From an uncultured Fastidiosipila sp. (GTDB lineage: Bacteria > Bacillota > Clostridia > Saccharofermentanales > Fastidiosipilaceae), in assembly GCA_947253875.1 (NCBI GenBank), contig CAMYAM010000003.1, positions 1-64,000 on the forward strand: 64,000 nt of DNA, given 5' to 3'. Under the pieces are notes generated by a model. The model saw nothing but the letters and a program-made list of their open reading frames with translations, had not been told where the DNA came from and did not search any database. The translations under genes were made by a program, and so were the position numbers. Below, one piece after another: positions 16,096-23,188 of this stretch (position 1 is the stretch's first letter; every line of letters begins with the position of its first letter).

Positions 16096-18009
16096 ATGTC
16101 TATTAATGTTGGAACAATCTTAAATAATCGCTATAAAATTTTAGAGCTAGCAGGTACTGGTGGTATGGCTGAAGTTTACAAAGCCACAGACCTAAATACT
16201 GGCGAATTAGTAGCAATTAAAATTTTAAAATCTGAATACAATGACGATGTAGAATTTGTCAGACGTTTTGACCTTGAGGCAAGAGCTGCAGCAAGTTTAT
16301 CACATCCAAATATCGTTAACGTTTATGGTGTAGGAGAAGATAATGGTATTAAATATATCGTTCAAGAATATGTTAATGGTAAAAGTCTAAAAGAAAAACT
16401 AGAGGAAACTGGGAAAATGGATTGGCGTTTAGCAGTTCCAATTGTCATCCAAATTGCTCTAGCTCTTGAACATGCTCATTCACAGTCTATAGTTCATAGA
16501 GATATTAAACCTGCAAACATTTTAATTACACCTGATGGTGTATGCATGGTAACTGATTTTGGTATTGCTAGAGCTACTAACTCAAATACTGTATCAATGA
16601 CTGGAGGTACAGCTCTTGGTTCAGTACATTATTTTTCACCAGAACAAGCTCGTGGAGGAGCTGTTGACCATCGTTCTGACGTTTACTCATTAGGTATTTT
16701 AATGTATGAACTATTAACTGGAGAGGTTCCTTTCGATGGAGAATCTTCTGTTGCTGTTGCTATTAAACAATTACAAGAAGAACCAGTTAAACCTAGAGAT
16801 TTGGAATCTTCTATTCCACAAGGATTAGAAGATATAATACTTCGTTGTATGCAAAAAAATCCTAATAAACGTTATCCTGATTCCAGATCGCTAATTGATG
16901 ATTTGGATATGTTTATGATTAATCCAAATGGTAGATATGGAGAAATTACAAGCACTAGTTCAGATTACAATATCTATGCAGATACAAGCTCTACCGTTGA
17001 GACTCAAGAAAGTTTTAACTCTGATTCTAACTCACTAGATAGAGTATTGAGTCTTGAAAACTCTATTAGTTCAAGACGTAAATCTAGATCTAGAGATGCA
17101 GTTATTACTATGCTTTTCGTGCTTATTATAGTTTTACTTTTAAGTCTTGCGATCTGGTTTATTGCTGATTCAGTAAAAAGTAATTTAAATACACACCAAT
17201 CTGGTGCAGAAGAAATTTATGTTGTAGAAGATTTCAGAAATATGTCTTACGAAGAAGTTTCGCAAAAGCTAAAAGCTGAAGGAGTTAATCATATTAAAGT
17301 CGAAGCTGCTAGTGAAGATGTTGCAACTGGTAATATTATTTCTCAGAACATTGCCGCTGGTACAGAAATTAATAGAGCTAGTACTTTTGTAAAAGGTAGT
17401 GAGTTTATTTTAACTGTTTCAACAGGTAGTGAGTTCTACGTAATCCCTGATTTAATTGGTGAAGATGCTGCCGAAGTTAAAAATCATATGGAAAAAGAAA
17501 ACCTTCTAGTTATGACAAGAAATCAGTTTAATGTTTCAGTACCTGAAGGTAAAGTGATGGAAATTTCTCCATCACCTGGTACAAAAGTCGAACGTGGTTC
17601 TAGAATAACTATTACGATCAGTAAAGGTAAGAATAAAGGTCCAGTGCCTGATGTTAAAGGTAGAAAGTTAGATTCAGCAATTGAATATTTAAATTCTATT
17701 GGTTTTGATACAGAAACAAGAGTACCTTCAGGCCTAAAAGGTTATGAAAGCAGTCTATATGTCGTAGATATGGAACCAAAAGCTGGTACATCAAATGTTG
17801 GAGAACCGGTAGTGCTCATTGTAGGTACATATGAAGAAGCTAATCCTACAGTAGCAACAACTACAGAAAAACCAAGTGAAACTACAAGTGGAACTAAGGA
17901 TACTGATGGAAGTAGCACAAATGAAAGTAGTAACGATACAGGTGAAGATAATCCAGAGCTCACAGAACCAACACCTGAAGAACCTGAACCATCACATGAT
18001 GATGATTAA
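16096..18009 (+). CDS. prkC: PASTA-domain Ser/Thr protein kinase PrkC/PknB
   Basis: This membrane kinase senses muropeptides or lipid II outside the cell and controls growth and wall synthesis. From ATG 16096 (after GTGAGG) the protein has 637 residues. The kinase domain shows GTGGMAEVY near 20-28, Lys42, HRDIKPANIL with catalytic Asp136, DFG near 154-156 and a Thr-rich activation loop. One membrane span lies near 334-356. Three PASTA repeats follow outside (about 370-580), then a Thr/Ser/Glu/Pro-rich tail of about 50 residues ending DDD. An in-frame ATG at 16042 lies inside stp and is unlikely. It forms a kinase-phosphatase pair with stp. Confidence 0.96.
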   Translation: MSINVGTILNNRYKILELAGTGGMAEVYKATDLNTGELVAIKILKSEYNDDVEFVRRFDLEARAAASLSHPNIVNVYGVGEDNGIKYIVQEYVNGKSLKEKLEETGKMDWRLAVPIVIQIALALEHAHSQSIVHRDIKPANILITPDGVCMVTDFGIARATNSNTVSMTGGTALGSVHYFSPEQARGGAVDHRSDVYSLGILMYELLTGEVPFDGESSVAVAIKQLQEEPVKPRDLESSIPQGLEDIILRCMQKNPNKRYPDSRSLIDDLDMFMINPNGRYGEITSTSSDYNIYADTSSTVETQESFNSDSNSLDRVLSLENSISSRRKSRSRDAVITMLFVLIIVLLLSLAIWFIADSVKSNLNTHQSGAEEIYVVEDFRNMSYEEVSQKLKAEGVNHIKVEAASEDVATGNIISQNIAAGTEINRASTFVKGSEFILTVSTGSEFYVIPDLIGEDAAEVKNHMEKENLLVMTRNQFNVSVPEGKVMEISPSPGTKVERGSRITITISKGKNKGPVPDVKGRKLDSAIEYLNSIGFDTETRVPSGLKGYESSLYVVDMEPKAGTSNVGEPVVLIVGTYEEANPTVATTTEKPSETTSGTKDTDGSSTNESSNDTGEDNPELTEPTPEEPEPSHDDD

Positions 18010-18051
18010 TATGGTTTTAAGTAAGTAAAATTCAATAAAGGGAGTATAAAT

Positions 18052-18981
18052 ATCTTTAAAGAAATTAAAAACAATAATATTATTAGAGCTGGTGAGTATA
18101 TTATTACTAGAGGTGTGGGTGGTAATTATTGGGTCAATTCACTAACTAAACCAGGTGAAGAAATCCAATGTAACGCTCCTGGAATTTTCAAAAATCAGGG
18201 ACTAAAGCCAATAGCTGGTGATCTAGTTTACTGCGAAAAAACCGGAGATGAACTAATTCCTCTTGTAATGCAAGAGATCCATGAGCGCAAGAATGAACTA
18301 CCAAGACCACAAGTAGCAAATATTGACTTGCTATGGCTGATAATTCCTTTAAGTCAGCCAGCACCTGATTTAAATGTATTGGACAAAATGCTAATTATCA
18401 GTGAAGTTCAAAACATGAATGTAGAAATCATTTTTACTAAATATGATTTAGCCTCTGCTTATGGAGATGCTCTAGCCAGTATTTATAAAAATCTCGGATA
18501 TAATGTTTTCCTTTCTGAACCTAATTCTGAAGCTTTATTTCACGAATTGCGTGACAAGATTAATCAAAACTTAATCTGTTTAGCTGGTCCTTCTGGCGCA
18601 GGAAAATCAACTCTTTTAAACATTCTCGCACAATCTGACTTAATGGAAACAGGTGATATATCTAGGAAGCTCGGACGCGGTCGTCACACAACTAGACATG
18701 CAGAGCTTTTCCCATTTAATGGAGGTTATGTAACTGATACTCCTGGTTTTAGCTCATTAGAACTTACACAATTAAATATCGATGGACAGGATTTAGCTTT
18801 TGCTTTTCCGGAAATTAGGGAATTACAATACGATTGTAAATTTAATTCATGTAAACATTTAGAAGAACCGGGATGCGCAGTTAAAGCATCTACATCAATT
18901 AATCCAGGAAGATTAGAGCGTTATCAAAATTTCAGAAAAACTATTGACTCTTACAATTCTTACGATAGAAGAAAAAACTAA
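18052..18981 (+). CDS. rsgA: Ribosome small-subunit GTPase RsgA, apparent ATC start
   Basis: RsgA is a circularly permuted GTPase that checks late 30S subunit assembly. The motifs appear in permuted order: TKYDL (G4), then GPSGAGKSTLLN (G1), then DTPGFSS (G3), ending in a zinc site CKFNSCKHLEEPGC. The first usable standard start in frame is GTG at 18115, but it would remove the first strand of the OB domain. The 21 codons before it read like the normal RsgA N-terminus (IIRAGEYIITRGVGGNYWV). A strong ribosome site AAAGGGAG at 18037-18044 sits seven bases before an in-frame ATC at 18052. I therefore annotate the start there, giving 309 residues. An alternative is a sequence error changing ATG to ATC. 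Confidence 0.9.
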   Translation: MFKEIKNNNIIRAGEYIITRGVGGNYWVNSLTKPGEEIQCNAPGIFKNQGLKPIAGDLVYCEKTGDELIPLVMQEIHERKNELPRPQVANIDLLWLIIPLSQPAPDLNVLDKMLIISEVQNMNVEIIFTKYDLASAYGDALASIYKNLGYNVFLSEPNSEALFHELRDKINQNLICLAGPSGAGKSTLLNILAQSDLMETGDISRKLGRGRHTTRHAELFPFNGGYVTDTPGFSSLELTQLNIDGQDLAFAFPEIRELQYDCKFNSCKHLEEPGCAVKASTSINPGRLERYQNFRKTIDSYNSYDRRKN

Positions 18982-19019
18982 GACTAAAGTAGCACAAAAT
19001 TGGAGGTTTAATTATAAAT

Positions 19020-19724
19020 ATGAATCAAGTTAATAACAACGAGAAAAGAAGAGAAAATTTACTTGCTAAATTTCAAAATCAAATAGCACCATCTATATTG
19101 TCATGCAATCCACTAACTATAGGTGCAGAAATTTCAGAAATTAGCTCAAAGATTGAAGCATTACATATTGATATTATGGATGCCGATTTTGTTCCTAATA
19201 TTAATGGAAGTTATACCGTTGTTAAAGCTATTAAAGAAGCTTTTCCACACATATTTTTAGATGTTCATTTGATGGTCAATAAACCAGAGAAACTTATTGA
19301 TGATTTTATTAACGCTGGTGCTGATTTAATCACATTACATATTGAATCGTTGCAACATCCACATCGCTACTTAAACTATATCAAGGATCAAGGTATTCTC
19401 TCAGGATTGAGTTTAAATCCCGGTACCCCAGTTGCTTTGGCTAAAGATCTTTTAAGTTCAACTGATGTACTATTATTAATGAGTGTTAATCCTGGTTTTG
19501 GAGGACAAAGTTTTATTTCAAATACTTTTAGCAAAATTACTGAAGCAAAAGCATTAATAAAAGAGCTAAATACTAATACATTAATTGAAATTGATGGTGG
19601 AGTAAAAGCTACTAATGCACAGGATCTATGGAAAGCAGGGGTTGACGTCCTTGTCGCTGGAAGTGCTATATTCGGACAAGCTGATCCCAACCTAGAGTTA
19701 AGTAAATTATACAAATCTATTTAA
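19020..19724 (+). CDS. rpe: Ribulose-phosphate 3-epimerase
   Basis: This TIM-barrel enzyme interconverts ribulose-5-phosphate and xylulose-5-phosphate in the pentose phosphate pathway. Signatures are SILSCNPLTIG, LHIDIMDADFVPN with metal His and Asp, LDVHLMVNKPE, LMSVNPGFGGQSF and IEIDGGVKATN. Length is 234 residues including a polar N-terminal extension of about 20 residues. GGAGG lies thirteen bases before the ATG, similar to the long spacing at stp. The order stp-prkC-rsgA-rpe is standard in Gram-positives. Confidence 0.96.
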   Translation: MNQVNNNEKRRENLLAKFQNQIAPSILSCNPLTIGAEISEISSKIEALHIDIMDADFVPNINGSYTVVKAIKEAFPHIFLDVHLMVNKPEKLIDDFINAGADLITLHIESLQHPHRYLNYIKDQGILSGLSLNPGTPVALAKDLLSSTDVLLLMSVNPGFGGQSFISNTFSKITEAKALIKELNTNTLIEIDGGVKATNAQDLWKAGVDVLVAGSAIFGQADPNLELSKLYKSI

Positions 19725-19860
19725 TCTATTTTGTGCATTTTGTTGTTTCAAATTATTATAAAATATTAAAATTTATTTAAAACATACAAACACCACTTGA
19801 TAAATTATTGAAAATTAAGGATAATGAGATTCATAAGAGAGACAGAATTGAGGGAAAATT

Positions 19861-21705
19861 ATGGACTTTAATTTATACCAATATGGAAGAGAATTTCGAG
19901 CATTTAATTTCTTTGGAGCTCATTTTGACGGTAAGGGAACTCAGTTTAGAACGCATGCTCCAAATGCTAGACAAGTTTATTTGATCGGAGATTTTAATAA
20001 TTGGCAGAATCAAGCTATGGAAGTAATTAATGGAGTTTGGGAACTATACGTAGAAGGTGCTAAGCCAGGTGACTGCTATAAGTATAGAATAGAGGGACCT
20101 CATGGTGGTGCGGTTGATCATGCTGATCCATATGCTTTTGCATCAGAACTTAGACCCAAAACTGCATCTGTGATTCATCAAACTAGTAATTATGAGTTTA
20201 ACGATGCTGATTGGATCGCTAATCGAAGTAACAATCTTAAAGATAGACCAGTTTCTATATATGAAGTTCATTTAGGATCTTGGCGTACCAAAGTACATGA
20301 ATTAGGTGATTATACAGAAGATGGTGTACAAATTAATCACACACATGATAATTGGTATACATATAGAGAAATCGCTAAGCCATTAGCTGATTATTGTGTT
20401 GAATCAGGTTTTACTCACATTGAACTGCTACCACTGGCAGAGCATCCTTTAGACATGTCTTGGGGATATCTACCATTAGGTTATTTTTCGCCTACTTCAA
20501 GATATGGAAGTCCTGATGATTTTAAGTATTTTGTCGATGTTATGCACGAACATAATCTCGGAATAATTATGGATTTTGTTCCTGTACATTTTCCATCAAA
20601 TGACTTCGGATTAGCTAATTATGATGGAACAGCTTTCTATGAGTACCCATTTGACGATTTAAGGTATAGTGAGTGGGGTAGTCTTAATTTCAACCTAATG
20701 AAAGGTGAAGTTAGATCATTTTTAAACTCTGCTGCAACTTTCTGGATTGAAGAATACCATGTAGATGGCTTGAGAATTGATGCTGTAAGTAATTTACTAT
20801 ACTATCAAGGTAGAAAAGATAAAGGCGTAAATGATGCTGCAATTGATTTTATTAAGCAATTTAATGAAATTCTAGAAAAGGAACATCCTGATGTTATGCG
20901 TATCGCTGAAGACTCTTCTGATTTTCCAGGAGTAACTAATGACGTCAAACATGGTGGTTTAGGTTTCCATTATAAATGGGATATGGGTTGGATGAATGAT
21001 ACTCTTGATTTCTTTGCAATTCCTAGCTGGGAAAGAAGAAACCATTATAACCAGATCAGCTTCTCGATGATGTACTTTTATAGTGAAAAATTTATGTTGC
21101 CGCTTTCTCATGACGAAGTTGTTCATGGTGATAAATCTATTGTTGATAAAATGTATGGAAATTATGATGAAAAATTCCCACAAGCAAGATCATTATATTT
21201 ATACATGTATGCTCATCCTGGCAAAAAGTTGAACTTTATGGGTAATGAATTTGCTCAATTCCGTGAATGGGATGAGAAACGAGAACAAGACTGGCCTTTG
21301 TTGGAATATCACTATCACAATACTTTCTATAAATTCTTTACCGACATTAATAAACTATATCGTGATGAAGAAATTTTATATATGGAAGAGTTCCATGACA
21401 AAAATTATCATTGGACTATCGTTGATGACTGGATGGGTGTAGTTTACGCCTTCACCAGAGGTGATGGTGATGAGAAGCTTTGGTTTATCTTCAATTTCAG
21501 TGGAGAAACTCATGACTTTTATGCTTTCGATCTTTATGGTTATGAAATTCTTGAAGAAGTAATTAATACTGACTGGAAAGATTATGGCGGTGGTACTGAA
21601 AAACCTAATATTGATGAAAAAACCTGGCAAAATTTAGAAGAAGGTCGTTTTGCAATTTCCTTGAAAGGATATAATAGTAGAGCTTTCCGCATAAGAAAGA
21701 AATAA
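19861..21705 (+). CDS. glgB: 1,4-alpha-glucan branching enzyme (GH13)
   Basis: GlgB makes alpha-1,6 branches in glycogen. The 614-residue protein has an N-terminal CBM48 domain (VYLIGDFNNWQNQAMEV) and a GH13 barrel. The nucleophile Asp307 lies in VDGLRIDAV, the acid/base Glu350 in RIAEDSSDF, and Asp418 in PLSHDEVVHGD. The characteristic SWGYLPLGYFSPTSRYG is also present. No glgC, glgA or glgP lies nearby, so any other glycogen genes must be elsewhere. The 136-base gap upstream contains no clear terminator. Confidence 0.95.
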   Translation: MDFNLYQYGREFRAFNFFGAHFDGKGTQFRTHAPNARQVYLIGDFNNWQNQAMEVINGVWELYVEGAKPGDCYKYRIEGPHGGAVDHADPYAFASELRPKTASVIHQTSNYEFNDADWIANRSNNLKDRPVSIYEVHLGSWRTKVHELGDYTEDGVQINHTHDNWYTYREIAKPLADYCVESGFTHIELLPLAEHPLDMSWGYLPLGYFSPTSRYGSPDDFKYFVDVMHEHNLGIIMDFVPVHFPSNDFGLANYDGTAFYEYPFDDLRYSEWGSLNFNLMKGEVRSFLNSAATFWIEEYHVDGLRIDAVSNLLYYQGRKDKGVNDAAIDFIKQFNEILEKEHPDVMRIAEDSSDFPGVTNDVKHGGLGFHYKWDMGWMNDTLDFFAIPSWERRNHYNQISFSMMYFYSEKFMLPLSHDEVVHGDKSIVDKMYGNYDEKFPQARSLYLYMYAHPGKKLNFMGNEFAQFREWDEKREQDWPLLEYHYHNTFYKFFTDINKLYRDEEILYMEEFHDKNYHWTIVDDWMGVVYAFTRGDGDEKLWFIFNFSGETHDFYAFDLYGYEILEEVINTDWKDYGGGTEKPNIDEKTWQNLEEGRFAISLKGYNSRAFRIRKK

Positions 21706-21730
21706 TAAGATAATTTCAAAAATCACATTA

Positions 21731-21779
21731 AAAGTATAGTTAAGTTATTTGACAAATCTCAAAAGCTTAACTATACTTT
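21731..21779 (+). terminator. Long hairpin after glgB overlapping the tRNA promoter
   Basis: A perfect 14-bp inverted repeat, AAAGTATAGTTAAG at 21731-21744 and CTTAACTATACTTT at 21766-21779, encloses a 21-base loop. No T run follows. The loop and right arm contain the promoter of the tRNA gene, so the hairpin could end glgB transcripts while the same DNA starts tRNA transcripts. Confidence 0.5.
21749..21777 (+). promoter_or_regulatory. Promoter of tRNA-Trp
   Basis: A consensus TTGACA at 21749-21754 and TATACT at 21772-21777 are separated by exactly 17 bases and lie 20 bases before the tRNA. This is one of the best promoter matches in the window. Confidence 0.8.
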
Positions 21780-21796
21780 CCTAAGCAATAATAAAT

Positions 21797-21871
21797 AGGG
21801 GAGTGGCTCAACGGTAGAGCAACGGTCTCCAAAACCGTCGGTTGCGGGTTCAAATCCTGTCTCCCCTGCCA
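21797..21871 (+). tRNA. trnW: tRNA-Trp (anticodon CCA)
   Basis: The sequence folds into a complete cloverleaf. The acceptor stem AGGGGAG pairs with CTCCCCT. The D stem is GCTC/GAGC. The anticodon stem ACGGT/ACCGT holds loop CTCCAAA with anticodon CCA. The T arm has the TTCAAAT loop. The 3' end GCCA is encoded. It has its own promoter and terminator, so it is a single-gene unit. Confidence 0.96.
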
Positions 21872-21874
21872 TCT

Positions 21875-21904
21875 AAAGGACTGTATAATACAGTCCTTTT
21901 TATT
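21875..21904 (+). terminator. Terminator after tRNA-Trp
   Basis: AAAGGACTGTA at 21875-21885 pairs with TACAGTCCTTT at 21889-21899 and runs into a T-rich tract. From here to the rnhA start at 22127 I see only AT-rich sequence with a TATAAT at 22096-22101 that may be the rnhA -10. Confidence 0.9.
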
Positions 21905-22126
21905 TATTATTAATTTTAACTAAAGAACTTATTTTATCTTCAAAGCATAGGAGATTATTCGCAAAGTTTATCTATAAAAATGGTAAGATATTATAAATAT
22001 ATGCGTAATCAAAAGCACCTTACCATATAAATAATACGTATACTCGTAGCCAATTGTTTTAAAGCTTTTTATTTTTATAGGTAAGTATTTTGGGCTATAA
22101 TTTAAATATATTAAAAGGAGATACTT

Positions 22127-22585
22127 GTGAACGAAAAAATAGTTGAGCTATATACTGACGGAGCTTGTTCTGGCAACCCTGGAGTTGGCGGCTGGGCTGC
22201 TATACTTAAGTTTGGTGACTACGAGAAAGAATTAAGTGGTAACGAAGCTCATACTACTAATAATCGTATGGAATTATCTGCCATAATATATGGCTTACAA
22301 GCACTTAAATATCCTGTCAAAGTTGAAGTATATTCTGATAGCGCCTACGTCGTTAACGCAATTAATAAAGATTGGTTAAGCTCATGGAAGCGCAATAATT
22401 GGCGAAATGCTGCCAAGGAACCAGTTAGTAATCAAGACCTCTGGATAAAACTTGATGAGCAAATGAAAATTCATGAAACTAGTTTTCATAAAGTAAAAGG
22501 TCATGCGGATCATGAATATAATAATAGAGCAGATGCTTTAGCCGTTAAAGCAGTACAAGATTTTAAAGCTGATAATAATGTGTAA
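22127..22585 (+). CDS. rnhA: Ribonuclease HI
   Basis: RNase HI cuts the RNA strand of RNA-DNA hybrids. The 152-residue protein has all catalytic acidic residues in YTDGACSGNPGVGGW, NRMELSA, YSDSAYVVNA and NRADALAVKA, plus the basic handle region WKRNNWRNAAKEPVSNQDLW. It starts at GTG 22127, after AAAAGGAG. A type HII enzyme (rnhB) is also present at 42188, so the cell has both types. It is followed eight bases later by nudF. Confidence 0.95.
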   Translation: MNEKIVELYTDGACSGNPGVGGWAAILKFGDYEKELSGNEAHTTNNRMELSAIIYGLQALKYPVKVEVYSDSAYVVNAINKDWLSSWKRNNWRNAAKEPVSNQDLWIKLDEQMKIHETSFHKVKGHADHEYNNRADALAVKAVQDFKADNNV

Positions 22586-22593
22586 GGTGATAT

Positions 22594-23133
22594 ATGCAAA
22601 AAGAAACTAAACTAAACAAAACAAATATTTACAACGGACAAATTTTAGATTTATATAAGTTGGAAGTTAAAACAGTGGACGGCTTCATCCAAAATAGGGA
22701 AGTATTAGAACATAATGGTGGAGCGTGCATAGTTGCTTTAACCCCCGAAAATGAAGTTTATTTAGTACGCCAATATAGAATTGCAGTAGATGATTTTACC
22801 TTAGAAGTACCAGCAGGAAAGCTAGAAAAAGGTGAAGATCCTGAATCATGTGCTATTCGTGAATTAGAAGAGGAATGTGGATTAAAAACTGAAACAGTTG
22901 AATTAATTTCAGCAATTTATCCAACACCTGGATATTCAAATGAAATAATTTATATTTATTATGCAGATTCCTATTCCAAGACAAATCAACATTTGGATCA
23001 AGGAGAGTTAGTTCAGGTTGAGAAATATCTGCTAGCAGATGCTATAAAAATGATTCAAGAGGGTAAAATAAAAGACGCCAAAACAATTATAGCTTTGCAA
23101 ACTGCTTGGATTAAATTAAATCTTAATCCTTAG
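22594..23133 (+). CDS. nudF: NUDIX hydrolase, ADP-ribose pyrophosphatase type
   Basis: The 179-residue protein contains a full Nudix box, GKLEKGEDPESCAIRELEEE then CG, with the metal-binding REXXEE core. The preceding EVPA, the YPTPGYSNE segment and the C-terminal helix resemble ADP-ribose pyrophosphatases, which split ADP-ribose into AMP and ribose-5-phosphate. The exact substrate cannot be settled from sequence alone. AAGGTG lies just before the ATG, and spacing to rnhA suggests co-transcription. Confidence 0.88.
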   Translation: MQKETKLNKTNIYNGQILDLYKLEVKTVDGFIQNREVLEHNGGACIVALTPENEVYLVRQYRIAVDDFTLEVPAGKLEKGEDPESCAIRELEEECGLKTETVELISAIYPTPGYSNEIIYIYYADSYSKTNQHLDQGELVQVEKYLLADAIKMIQEGKIKDAKTIIALQTAWIKLNLNP

Positions 23134-23188
23134 TAATTAATGCAAAAAAATTTATTTATGTTGTAAACATTTAGATTGGTTAAGGTCA

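Noticed and set aside
18115..18117. GTG start for rsgA
   Set aside because: It has no ribosome site and would remove residues that fit the first strand of the RsgA OB domain.
21980..22026. Inverted repeat ATGGTAAG/CTTACCAT between tRNA-Trp and rnhA
   Set aside because: Only 8 bp with a 31-base loop in AT-rich DNA; likely chance.
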